A DNA stretch of 8,986 bases from an uncultured Verrucomicrobiota bacterium (lineage in GTDB: Bacteria; Verrucomicrobiota; Verrucomicrobiia; Opitutales; Opitutaceae). The translations under genes and the position numbers were made by a program. The stretch is from contig CAIXIZ010000116.1 of assembly GCA_903919625.1 (NCBI GenBank), positions 1-8,986 on the forward strand. The letters run 5' to 3'. Below are positions 1 to 6,932 of the stretch, in pieces (positions within the stretch are counted from its first letter, which is position 1; each line of letters opens with the position of its first letter). The notes under the pieces were generated by a model. That model was not told the DNA's origin. It did no database searches and saw only the letters and a program-made list of their open reading frames with translations.

Positions 1-1055
1 ACCATCACCTGAAGGAATTTGCGGGCCGGCCGACTGAGCTGTACTTTGCCGAACGGCTGACCGCGCATTGCGGCGGGGCGAAAATCTATTTGAAGCGGGA
101 GGATTTGCTGCACACGGGCGCGCACAAGATCAACAATGCGCTCGGTCAGGCGCTGCTGGCCCGGCGGATGGGCAAAAAACGCGTGATTGCCGAAACGGGC
201 GCGGGGCAGCATGGCGTGGCGACGGCGGCCGTGTGTGCCAAGTTCGGGTTTGAGTGCGTCATTTACATGGGCGCGGTGGACATGGAGCGGCAGGCGCTGA
301 ACGTGTTTCGAATGCGCCTCATGGGCGCCGAGGTGCGCGGGGTGGAGGCGGGGCAAAAAACCCTGAAAGAGGCGATCAACGAGGCGATGCGCGACTGGGT
401 GACGAACGTCCGCAGCACGCATTACATTCTCGGTTCGGCGCTTGGCGCCCACCCTTATCCGATGATGGTGAGGGATTTCCATCGGGTGATTGGCATTGAG
501 GCGAAACAGCAGATCCTGGCCCGGGAGGGCCGGCTGCCGGACGAGATCATCGCCTGTGTGGGCGGCGGTTCCAATGCCATGGGGGTGTTTTTTGAGTTTC
601 TCGAAGAACCCGGGGTCCGGCTGACGGGGGTGGAGGCCGGCGGGCGCGGTCTCGCGCGGGGCGACCATGCGGCGCGGTTCGAGGGCGGCAAACTGGGCGT
701 GCTCCAGGGCTGCAAGACCTACATCCTGCAAAACCCCGACGGACAGATCGAGCTGACGCACTCGGTGAGCGCCGGTCTCGATTACGCGGCCATCGGGCCG
801 GAACATGCGTTTTATCGTGACCGCCAGCGGATCGACTACGCGCACGCGACAGACGACGAGGTGCTGGAGGCGTTTCAGCTTTGCTCGCGGCTGGAGGGGA
901 TCATCCCGGCACTGGAAAGCACGCATGCCCTGGTGCATGCCATGAAACGCGCCCGGGCTTTGCCGAAGGACAAGGTCATCATCGTCAATCTTTCCGGCAG
1001 AGGGGACAAGGATGTGAACCAGGTCGCCAAAATTCTCGGGGTGACGTTGGGCTGA
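1..1055 (+). CDS. trpB: Tryptophan synthase beta chain, 5' end cut by window
   Basis: Pyridoxal-phosphate enzyme that condenses indole with L-serine to give L-tryptophan, normally as an alpha2-beta2 complex with TrpA in the cytoplasm. The reading frame is open from the first bases (codons start at base 3), so the gene begins outside the window; about 350 residues are present and roughly 45 are missing compared with the E. coli protein. Visible landmarks, numbered from the first full codon, are GRPTELYFAERL at the start, the PLP lysine in HTGAHK (about residue 42, matching K87 of E. coli), the catalytic Glu in AETGAGQHG (about 64, matching E109), the phosphate-binding loop GGGSNA (187-192) and the C-terminal LSGRGDKD with the serine that contacts the PLP pyridine nitrogen. 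All key residues are intact. It ends with TGA facing the radC end; no trpA follows it. The TTG at 90 is an internal codon, not a start. Identification is very secure. Confidence 0.98.
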   Translation, partial: HHLKEFAGRPTELYFAERLTAHCGGAKIYLKREDLLHTGAHKINNALGQALLARRMGKKRVIAETGAGQHGVATAAVCAKFGFECVIYMGAVDMERQALNVFRMRLMGAEVRGVEAGQKTLKEAINEAMRDWVTNVRSTHYILGSALGAHPYPMMVRDFHRVIGIEAKQQILAREGRLPDEIIACVGGGSNAMGVFFEFLEEPGVRLTGVEAGGRGLARGDHAARFEGGKLGVLQGCKTYILQNPDGQIELTHSVSAGLDYAAIGPEHAFYRDRQRIDYAHATDDEVLEAFQLCSRLEGIIPALESTHALVHAMKRARALPKDKVIIVNLSGRGDKDVNQVAKILGVTLG

Positions 1056-1095
1056 ATCCCCGAGGGCGGGAGGAAACGACGCGGAACTGGCGGAA

Positions 1096-1152
1096 GCAGG
1101 GCGGCCGGTTGGCCGGGAGCTGCCGCGCAGCCAGCCGTCAAACCAGCCCTGC
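1096..1152. terminator. Possible structured region between convergent trpB and radC ends
   Basis: Between the trpB stop and the radC stop lie 82 bases. A 7-base complementary pair, GCAGGGC (1096-1102) with GCCCTGC (1146-1152), encloses two short hairpins: CGGCC-GGTT-GGCCG (1102-1115, sharing one base with the outer arm) and GCTGC-CGC-GCAGC (1119-1131). The outer right arm lies inside the last codons of radC. The position, between two converging genes, suits a two-way terminator, but there is no T-tract on either strand, so an ordinary intrinsic terminator is not shown. GC-rich DNA forms such pairs by chance, so this is a weak call. Confidence 0.2.
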
Positions 1153-1863
1153 CGCGCGAAAACTGTAATAGCCGAGGCCCAGCGGATCGGCGGCCTTGGC
1201 GCCGAGGACAAGGTGGTCGTGCAGCTCAATCTGCACAGTTTGCGCCGCCTCGCGGAGCTGCCGCGTCACGGCGCGGTCGGGGGCGCTGGGCGCGGGGTCA
1301 CCGGAGGGGTGGTTGTGCGCGCAGACTACAGCGGTCGCGCCGACGCGGATGGCTTCGCGGAACACCTCGCGCGGGTGGGCGAGCGAATTCGTCGCGGTGC
1401 CGGAGGTGATCTCGACACACTTAAGCAGCCGGTTTTTGCGGTTGAGACAGAGCACCCAGAATTTTTCCACGGCCAGACCAAGGATGTGAGGCTGAAGATA
1501 ATCCGCAATCTGGGCAGGCGTCTCGAGATGGGGGGCGAGTCCGGCATGTTTTTCCTCCTGCAGCACCCGGCGGGCGAGGGTGAAGACGACGACCAGCTGC
1601 ATCGCTTTCACTTTGCCAATGCCCTTCAGCTGGCAAAAATCAGCCTCCTGCCAGCGGAGGAGCTGACCGAGGGAGCCGGCGCGGGCCAACAGCTCACCGG
1701 CGAGCGTAAGCACATCGTGCCCCCGCGTCCCGCTGCGGAGCACCATCGCCAGCAGCTCGGTGTCGCTGAGACTCTCCACGCCGTGCCTTGCCATGCGCTC
1801 CTGCGGGCGCTCGCCGTCGGCCAGGCTCCGGAGGCGGTTTGCGTTGGGTGGGGCGGAGTCCAT
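1138..1863 (-). CDS. radC: RadC-family JAB/MPN-domain protein
   Basis: A 241-residue protein of the usual RadC length. The N-terminal third (about 11-95) holds the family's helical UPF0758 region, with RPQERMARHGVESLSDTELLAMVLRSG and a helix-hairpin-helix-like LKGIGKVKAMQL (79-90). The C-terminal part (about 115-238) is the JAB1/MPN metalloprotease-like domain, with the metal-site motif HNHPSGDP at 183-190 followed by S193 and D196, so the JAMM residues HxH...SxxD are complete. The family was named for DNA repair, but that role has been disputed and the true activity is not settled; a metal-dependent hydrolase fold is what the sequence supports. It starts with ATG 11 bases after the phosphatase stop and is the last gene of the minus-strand run. 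The upstream bases are C-rich with no Shine-Dalgarno sequence. Confidence 0.96.
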   Translation of the reverse strand: MDSAPPNANRLRSLADGERPQERMARHGVESLSDTELLAMVLRSGTRGHDVLTLAGELLARAGSLGQLLRWQEADFCQLKGIGKVKAMQLVVVFTLARRVLQEEKHAGLAPHLETPAQIADYLQPHILGLAVEKFWVLCLNRKNRLLKCVEITSGTATNSLAHPREVFREAIRVGATAVVCAHNHPSGDPAPSAPDRAVTRQLREAAQTVQIELHDHLVLGAKAADPLGLGYYSFRAAGLV

Positions 1864-1874
1864 GGGCGGAGGGG

Positions 1875-2480
1875 TCAGGGCTTGTTTCCGGGCAGGATTT
1901 CGGCCCGTAATTTTTCCACATCGAGCGAACGGATGAGCGGCACAATTTCGGGGAAAGTTTTCTCATGGAATCCATAACCACCATTGACGAGTTCGTCGAC
2001 GGCCTGATCCTTGGTCCATTGCTGAAAGACGAGCCGGTAGGCGGCGATCACCGCGCCGGTGCGGTCGCTGCCATGCCAGCAATGCACGAGAGCGGGTTTC
2101 GGCGCGTCGCGGATGAGCTTGAGCGCGGTGACGAGGTCAGTGGCGGTGAGCGAACCGGCCGTCGAGGGATGCTGGAGCAGGACCAGTCCGGCCTTTTCAA
2201 ACTTGGCGGAGTCGGGGTGGTATTCGCGGAGCGAGACGAGCGAGCGGATGCCCAAGGCCTTCAGGTCGGGCAGATCGGCGGCCCCGGGCTGTTCGCTCCG
2301 GAAGACATCCGGGCTGACGCGGGAAAAATTGTCCAACGTCGAGCCGATGACCGGCTGGGCCCACTCGACCGGGCGCACCCGCGGGGCATCGGCGGCGTGG
2401 ATACTGGCCACCAGCGTGACGGCCAGAAGGAGTGAAGAAAAATAGGTGGTTGCGGATGACACAGATGAAAACCGGGGCAT
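1875..2480 (-). CDS. Exported tyrosine/dual-specificity phosphatase (TpbA-like)
   Basis: A 201-residue protein with a likely signal peptide: hydrophobic stretch YFSSLLLAVTLVASIHA, cleavage probably near residue 29. The mature part has the cysteine-phosphatase signature HCWHGSDRTG (133-142), with nucleophile C134 and phosphate-binding R140, a match to CX5R. Upstream VFRSEQP and LGIRSLVSLRE match the pattern of the small dual-specificity phosphatase group that includes periplasmic TpbA of Pseudomonas; that comparison is from memory. The general acid is probably an Asp or Glu in the REYHPDSAKFEK segment (85-96), but this is not certain. The predicted location is the periplasm or cell envelope; the substrate is unknown. 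The ATG abuts the rpe stop exactly (TGAATG), which suggests translational coupling; a GTG 6 codons further in would still leave a signal peptide. Gene identity is firm at family level only. Confidence 0.9.
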   Translation of the reverse strand: MPRFSSVSSATTYFSSLLLAVTLVASIHAADAPRVRPVEWAQPVIGSTLDNFSRVSPDVFRSEQPGAADLPDLKALGIRSLVSLREYHPDSAKFEKAGLVLLQHPSTAGSLTATDLVTALKLIRDAPKPALVHCWHGSDRTGAVIAAYRLVFQQWTKDQAVDELVNGGYGFHEKTFPEIVPLIRSLDVEKLRAEILPGNKP

Positions 2481-3143
2481 TCACCATGCGGCGGTGGCGC
2501 GGGCGACCGCGGCGGGGTCGGGCGCACTGAAGAACGCGGTGCCCACCACAAAGGTGTCGGCGCCAGCCGCCCGGCAGGCGGGGCCGGTGGCAAGATCGAC
2601 ACCGCCATCCACCTCGAGACGAAAGCTGAGGCCGCGATTGGCGCGCCAGAGGTCGAGCTGGGCGATTTTCGGCAGCATGTCATGACGGAACACCTGGCCG
2701 CCGAAGCCCGGTTGGACGGTCATCACGAGCACGAGGTCCACCTGGGCGAGCAGCGGTTCGACAGCGGCAGCGGGGGTGCCGGGATTGAGCACGATGCCAC
2801 ATTTGCAGCCGAGGGCGCGGATGGCGGCGAGCGTCGTGGCGTGGTCGTATTCCGGTTCGACATGAATGCTGATCTGGTTGGCTCCGGCCTTGGCAAACGG
2901 CTCCACAAATCGCTGGGGCTGGTCGAGCATCAGGTGAACATCAAAAAACAGGGAGGAATGCTTGCGCAGGGCGGCGACCGTCTGCGGACCGAACGTGAGG
3001 TTGGGCACGAAATGCCCGTCCATGATGTCAATGTGCAGCCAGGGCAACTGGAGGGATTCGACCAGGAGCGCACCGGCGGTCAGGTCGGCATGATCACTGG
3101 CGAGAATCGAGGGGACGAGGAGCGACGCGGGCATGGACGGCAT
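2481..3143 (-). CDS. rpe: Ribulose-phosphate 3-epimerase
   Basis: Interconverts D-ribulose 5-phosphate and D-xylulose 5-phosphate in the non-oxidative pentose phosphate pathway (and the Calvin cycle where present). From the chosen ATG it is 220 residues, the normal family length. The TIM-barrel landmarks occur in order: VPSILASDHADL near the N-terminus; LHIDIMDGHFVPNLTFGP with metal ligands H37 and D39; DVHLMLDQP with H70; the glycine-rich VQPGFGGQVF; and EVDGGV with D179, the fourth metal ligand and catalytic acid. The phosphate-binding VVGTAFF follows near the C-terminus. The frame stays open upstream to a GTG at 3221 that abuts the proC stop, but the extra 26 residues match nothing in the family. 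An ATG at 3134, three codons inside, is an equal alternative start. Neither ATG has a clear Shine-Dalgarno. The stop touches the phosphatase ATG. Confidence 0.96.
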   Translation of the reverse strand: MPSMPASLLVPSILASDHADLTAGALLVESLQLPWLHIDIMDGHFVPNLTFGPQTVAALRKHSSLFFDVHLMLDQPQRFVEPFAKAGANQISIHVEPEYDHATTLAAIRALGCKCGIVLNPGTPAAAVEPLLAQVDLVLVMTVQPGFGGQVFRHDMLPKIAQLDLWRANRGLSFRLEVDGGVDLATGPACRAAGADTFVVGTAFFSAPDPAAVARATAAW

Positions 3144-3221
3144 TAAACGGGAAGACCGGACATCGGAAAGGCTGAAATCGGCCAAACCGGGTGGTTGGAG
3201 CTGCAAGGTTTTTCCACCCAC
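3144..3221 (-). other. Spacer between proC and rpe, longest gap in the minus-strand run
   Basis: This 78-base stretch separates the proC stop from the chosen rpe start, while other neighbours in the run are 0-38 bases apart or overlap. It contains a complementary pair GGGTGG (3189-3194) and CCACCC (3214-3219) that could form a 6-base-pair stem with a 19-base loop, with no T-tract after it on the minus strand. It may be an rpe leader or an internal promoter region, or part of a longer rpe frame from the GTG at 3221. No promoter boxes can be called. Confidence 0.3.
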
Positions 3222-4025
3222 TCAGTCCCGCGACAGTTCTTCGCTCCGAGCCGTGGCCGCCAGGACCGTTTCCTTGATGAGGCCGCGAAAATCGCGGGCA
3301 GCCAGGCGTTGCAGGCCGGCATAGGTGGTGCCGTTGGGCGAAGTGACTTGGTCGCGCAGCGTCTCCGGTTCGGTGCCGGTGCGGGCCATGAGACGGGCGG
3401 AGCCGAGGATGGTTTCCAGCGCCAGCTTCCAGGCAATGTCGCGCGGCAGGCCGGCGGCGACTCCGGCGTCGCGCAGGGAGCCGGCGAACTCAAAAACGTA
3501 GGCCGGACCGCTCCCGCTTAACCCGGTCACGGCGTCAAGCTGCGGCTCGGTGACTGATAGCTCCGTGCCAAGCGCACCGAGGATCGCATCGACGGTGGCA
3601 CGGTCGGCCCGGACCAGCAGGTGGAGTGAACACCAGGCGGTGATACCGGCACCAATCTGTCCCGGGGTATTCGGCATGGCACGGACGATGTTGCGGGCAC
3701 GGGGAAAAACCTGGGCCAGGCGGGCCAGCCGTTTGCCGGCGAGAATCGACAGGACCAGCTTGCCGGCCGTCAGTTCGGCGACCCGTGGGTCCAGTCCGCC
3801 AAGCTGCTGGGGTTTGCAGGCAAGCACAATGGTGTCGGCGGACGCGAGCAGCGCCGAGAGTCCGGCCGGGGCGTTGACCCGGGTGCGGGCGGCGAGTGCG
3901 GCGGCCGTCCCATCACCGCCATCGGCGCAGGCGAGGTCTTCCGGCGGGCAGATTTTTTGGGCGAGGAGGCCGTCCACAATGGCGGAGGCCATGCGGCCAG
4001 CGCCGAGAAAAGCGATTTTGGGCAT
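3222..4025 (-). CDS. proC: Pyrroline-5-carboxylate reductase
   Basis: Last enzyme of proline synthesis: it reduces 1-pyrroline-5-carboxylate to L-proline with NAD(P)H in the cytoplasm. The 267 residues match the family length. The N-terminal Rossmann fold opens with IAFLGAGRMASAI (4-16), the dinucleotide-binding GxGxMA pattern, and LACKPQQL (68-75) follows. MPNTP (117-121) and TGLSGSGPAYVF (167-178) are signature blocks of the family, the second at the start of the C-terminal dimerisation domain. VTSPNGTTYAGL (227-238) is the conserved substrate-side loop, with Asn where many members have Gly (VTSPGGTT). The ATG lies 8 bases after the stop of the receiver-kinase gene, after a C-rich leader (TTTCCCCC) with no Shine-Dalgarno. 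Nothing suggests damage. Identification is secure. Confidence 0.97.
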   Translation of the reverse strand: MPKIAFLGAGRMASAIVDGLLAQKICPPEDLACADGGDGTAAALAARTRVNAPAGLSALLASADTIVLACKPQQLGGLDPRVAELTAGKLVLSILAGKRLARLAQVFPRARNIVRAMPNTPGQIGAGITAWCSLHLLVRADRATVDAILGALGTELSVTEPQLDAVTGLSGSGPAYVFEFAGSLRDAGVAAGLPRDIAWKLALETILGSARLMARTGTEPETLRDQVTSPNGTTYAGLQRLAARDFRGLIKETVLAATARSEELSRD

Positions 4026-4033
4026 GGGGGAAA

Positions 4034-5176
4034 TCAGGCGAAGGGCACGCGGGAATCGCCGTCGAGGAGCCGGCGTTTTTCGAGCGGATGGAGCAGGACC
4101 GCCCTGGTGCCGCCGCCGGGCCGATCCTCCAGGCTGATGTCACCGCCGAGGTTGCGGAGGGCATGGCGGGCCACCGTGAGGCCCATGCCGACCCCAACGG
4201 TGCGTTTGGTGCTGATGAACGGATCGAACATCTGTTCCCGGATCTCAGGGTCGATGCCTTGGCCTGCGTCCTCGATGGTCAGGCGCAAGGCCCGGCCAGC
4301 TTCCTGTTCGAGCAGCTCGGCCCGCAGCCAGATGCGGCGCCCGGCGGCAGGCTGGTCCCCATAGGACTCCCAGGCATTCAGGAGGATTTTGCCCAAAGTG
4401 TCCTCGAAAAGCTCAATGTGGGTCTCGATGGAGAGCGCGCCCAGGGGGTTGCTGATTTCAACCGGGGCGTTGAGCTTGGATTCATGTTGGAACCGGGTGA
4501 CGGCGCCCTTCAGCAGATCATCGAGCTGGCAGCGGGACCGGTGCAACCGGCTGTTGATGGCAAGGAAACTGAGCTGGCGGACGATGGCAACGATGCGCTG
4601 CACGGCCTCGGTGGCATGGCCGGCGTTGCGTTTCACCTGCTCGGGGTTGTCCGCCGTGGTCCGGACCAGCTCCAGATAACCAAGCACCACGCCGAGGAGA
4701 TTGTTCATGTTGTGCGCAATCCCCTGCGTGACGGCACCGATGGCGGCGGCGCGGCGTGATTCCTCCAGCCGTCGGGTCAGGTCCAGCAACTGGCGGTTGA
4801 TGGCGACAAAGCGGAGCTGCGTCTGCACCCGCGCCAGGGTTTCGTCGAGGTCAATGGGCTTGGTGATGTAATCCACCGCCCCGACGCCGAGTCCCTCGAG
4901 CTTGCCCTCCTTCGACGCGCGCGCAGTGATGAAGATCACCGGAATGTGCCGCGTCTCCTCGTCAGCCTGCAGACGCTGGCAGACCTCAATGCCGTCCATA
5001 TCCGGCATCATCACGTCAAGCAGGATCAGATCGGGCTTCTCGCGGGCGACCAGCCCGATGACCTCCGAGCCATGATAGGCGCTGATGATTTGCAGGCCTT
5101 CGCGCTCGAGCTTCCGCTTGAGCAGCTGCACGTTGACGGGTTGGTCATCAACGACGAGTATTTTGGGGGCGATCAT
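4034..5176 (-). CDS. Receiver-first soluble histidine kinase (REC-HisKA-HATPase)
   Basis: A 380-residue two-component protein. The receiver domain spans about 4-120: acidic pair D10/D11, phospho-acceptor D54 in LILLDVMMPDMDG, T84 and K106 in ITKP, all intact. A likely coiled linker (about 123-145, LLDLTRRLEESRRAA) leads to the dimerisation/phospho-acceptor helix, with H155 in QGIAHNMNNLLGVVLGYLEL. The ATPase domain (about 250-365) has the N-box ILLNAWESYGD (N267), G1 box IEDAGQGI (D303) and G2 box GVGMGL. There is no membrane segment, PAS, GAF or other input domain, so the receiver itself is the input and the protein is cytosolic. Known relatives of this layout take phosphate from, or are switched by, another kinase; the output partner is not encoded nearby. 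The gene sits between folD (38-base gap) and proC (8-base gap). Its place in a metabolic run may be chance. The domain call is firm; the signal and target are unknown. Confidence 0.95.
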   Translation of the reverse strand: MIAPKILVVDDQPVNVQLLKRKLEREGLQIISAYHGSEVIGLVAREKPDLILLDVMMPDMDGIEVCQRLQADEETRHIPVIFITARASKEGKLEGLGVGAVDYITKPIDLDETLARVQTQLRFVAINRQLLDLTRRLEESRRAAAIGAVTQGIAHNMNNLLGVVLGYLELVRTTADNPEQVKRNAGHATEAVQRIVAIVRQLSFLAINSRLHRSRCQLDDLLKGAVTRFQHESKLNAPVEISNPLGALSIETHIELFEDTLGKILLNAWESYGDQPAAGRRIWLRAELLEQEAGRALRLTIEDAGQGIDPEIREQMFDPFISTKRTVGVGMGLTVARHALRNLGGDISLEDRPGGGTRAVLLHPLEKRRLLDGDSRVPFA

Positions 5177-5214
5177 GAATGCGGCGAAAAGGAAGGGTCA
5201 GGATGGGCGCCGGA

Positions 5215-6087
5215 CTAGCCTTTGGCGAGCAGGCGGGCTTTCACGGTGTTTTTCATCAGCATGGCGACCGTCATGGGACCGACCCCGCCGGGCACGGGGG
5301 TGATCAGGGCGCAGAGCGGGGCGACGGAAGGGAAATGCACATCGCCAGTCAGGCGATAGCCCGATTTTTTGGCGGGGTCGGCAACCCGGTTGATGCCGAC
5401 ATCGATGACCACGGCACCGGGTTTGACCATGTCGGCGGTGACAAATTCCGCCCGGCCGATGGCGGCGATGAGCACATCGGCCAGCCGGGTGATGGCGGGC
5501 AGATCACGGGTGCCGGAGTGGCAGATGGTGACTGTCCCGTTGGCCCCGGCGCGTTTTTGCAGCGCCAGGAGGGCGACCGGTTTGCCCACGATGAGGGAGC
5601 GGCCAAGCACCACCACATGTTTGCCCTTGAGATCCACGCCGCTGCGGGCCAGCAGCTCCATGATGCCGGCAGGAGTGCAGGCGACAAAGCCGGTGTCATC
5701 CTCCTGGGCGACCTTGCCGAGGTTGACGGTGTTGAAGCCATCGACGTCCTTGGGCGGGGCGACGCGGCGAAACACCGCCAGTTCGTCGAGCGGTTTTGGC
5801 AGCGGTGACTGCACGAGAATGCCGTCCACGGCCGGGTCGGCATTGAGGTCGTCAATGAGTTTCTCCAGTTCAGCCTGCGTAATGGTGACGGGCGGGAGAA
5901 TGATGCGACTGGTGACGCCGATGGTGGCGGCGGTCGTCTCCTTTTTCTTCACATAGGAAACTGAAGCCGGGTCTTCCCCCACCCGGACGAGGGCAAGGCA
6001 GGGTTTGCGGCCGGGGAGCGCGGCCACGGTGGCCGTGAGCTCGGCAATGATGTCGGTGGCGATGCGGTTGCCGTCGATGAGTTGCAT
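5215..6087 (-). CDS. folD: Bifunctional methylenetetrahydrofolate dehydrogenase / methenyltetrahydrofolate cyclohydrolase
   Basis: Interconverts 5,10-methylene-, 5,10-methenyl- and 10-formyl-tetrahydrofolate using NADP+, supplying one-carbon units for purines and formyl-Met-tRNA; cytoplasmic. The 290 residues are full length. Catalytic block SYVKKKE carries Y45 and K49 (the Tyr-x-x-x-Lys pair of the active site). DGILVQSPLP (88-97) includes the substrate-binding Gln, KDVDGFN (113-119) the conserved Asp, and CTPAG (137-141) is also present. The NADP-binding domain shows VVVLGRSLIVGKPVALL (158-174), and the C-terminal signature PVPGGVGPMTVAMLM lies at 264-278. The ATG is 14 bases downstream of the SH3-like gene's stop; the leader GGCTCCTTTTTATCC is pyrimidine-rich with no Shine-Dalgarno. 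Identification is secure. Confidence 0.98.
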   Translation of the reverse strand: MQLIDGNRIATDIIAELTATVAALPGRKPCLALVRVGEDPASVSYVKKKETTAATIGVTSRIILPPVTITQAELEKLIDDLNADPAVDGILVQSPLPKPLDELAVFRRVAPPKDVDGFNTVNLGKVAQEDDTGFVACTPAGIMELLARSGVDLKGKHVVVLGRSLIVGKPVALLALQKRAGANGTVTICHSGTRDLPAITRLADVLIAAIGRAEFVTADMVKPGAVVIDVGINRVADPAKKSGYRLTGDVHFPSVAPLCALITPVPGGVGPMTVAMLMKNTVKARLLAKG

Positions 6088-6101
6088 GGATAAAAAGGAG
6101 C

Positions 6102-6932
6102 CTAGCGGCTACGGACAGTTTCGGCCTCGATGACCATGTCGGCAATGCCAGACACCGGCTTGGCGATGCCATAGATGACGACAACTGAGCCAACGAAACG
6201 GCCGGGCTGTTCGGTCGGGGGCAGCGAGGTGAAATCGAGATAGGCGTAGCGCACGCCGTTGCTGTCGAGCAGTTCGAAATCATAGGGGCGCCGGGGGTGC
6301 AAAGGGCTGCGGGTGGAGGAAAGCGTGCCTTCAAAGAGCCGGGGGAGCTCGGCCCCGGCAGTGGCCGCGGGTTTGGGGGCTGGCGGCACCGGGGAACCGG
6401 TTGGCGGGGCCGTGGCGAGATCACGGGCCGGTTCAGGAGGCCGAGTGGCCGCCGGTGGCGTGGCGATGGGGGCGGCTGGCGGGGTGGTGGTGAGAAAGGC
6501 GGGTGCCGGCGGGAACACCGGCGCAGGGATGAAACCGATGAGCGCCTTGCTCAAATTATATTTGTAATGTTTGCCTTGGATCGAGAGCAGTTGGGCGATG
6601 TCACCCTGTTCCACGACAGCCACCGGCACCTCGAGATTTTTTTGCAACAGATAGTAGTTGGCGCCGGGACGGGGGCTGAGATCCTTCAGCAAATCTGCGG
6701 TGCGTACATAGACTTCATGGGCGCCCGGGAGCGCGATTGCCGCCCAGCCTGCGGGAGGTTCAACCCCAACAGCCACAAAGGGCTCAGTGCCAGCGGGCAA
6801 GGTCTGAATGACCGGGGCGGCGGCATCTGGCTGGGTATGCACATTGGCCGGCTGGCTGAGCGGTGCAGCAGCCAACGGCCCGGCGGCCAGACTGAGGGAG
6901 AGGAGGAGGCGAGGGAGGTTAATTGTCTTCAT
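6102..6932 (-). CDS. Exported protein with SH3-like N-terminal domain, function unknown
   Basis: A 276-residue protein from the chosen ATG. It opens with a clear signal peptide, MKTINLPRLLLSLSLAAG, with cleavage likely near residues 21-23, so it is secreted or periplasmic. Residues about 27-82 resemble a bacterial SH3 domain: VHTQPDAAAPVIQTLPAGT, then GWAAIALPGAHEVYV. A short conserved-looking segment (85-125) follows, then a Pro/Ala-rich linker (about 137-195). A separate C-terminal module (197-275) contains LFEGTLSSTRSP, the YDFELLDSNGVRYAYLDF strand pair and VVVIYGIAKPV, probably a small beta-barrel (OB-like). That fold call is a guess from the strand pattern. An ATG ten codons upstream (6962) is in frame but would place extra residues before the signal peptide. 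The chosen start overlaps the end of the pseudouridine synthase gene by 14 bases, suggesting coupling. SH3-like domains often bind cell-wall peptides; no substrate can be read here. Confidence 0.85.
   Translation of the reverse strand: MKTINLPRLLLSLSLAAGPLAAAPLSQPANVHTQPDAAAPVIQTLPAGTEPFVAVGVEPPAGWAAIALPGAHEVYVRTADLLKDLSPRPGANYYLLQKNLEVPVAVVEQGDIAQLLSIQGKHYKYNLSKALIGFIPAPVFPPAPAFLTTTPPAAPIATPPAATRPPEPARDLATAPPTGSPVPPAPKPAATAGAELPRLFEGTLSSTRSPLHPRRPYDFELLDSNGVRYAYLDFTSLPPTEQPGRFVGSVVVIYGIAKPVSGIADMVIEAETVRSR

Noticed and set aside
90..1055. TTG at 90 as the trpB start
   Set aside because: The 29 codons before it are in frame and encode conserved TrpB sequence (GRPTELYFAERL), so the gene starts outside the window.
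1213..1977. Plus-strand open frame of 254 codons opposite radC
   Set aside because: radC has a complete family match on the other strand; the plus-strand product has no recognisable motif and is a composition shadow.
3896..4759. Plus-strand open frame of 287 codons opposite proC and the receiver-kinase gene
   Set aside because: It runs across two well-supported genes on the other strand and its product shows no domain.
5179..5808. Plus-strand open frame of 209 codons opposite folD
   Set aside because: folD is unambiguous; the product is Gly/Asp/His-rich as expected from reading folD codons backwards.
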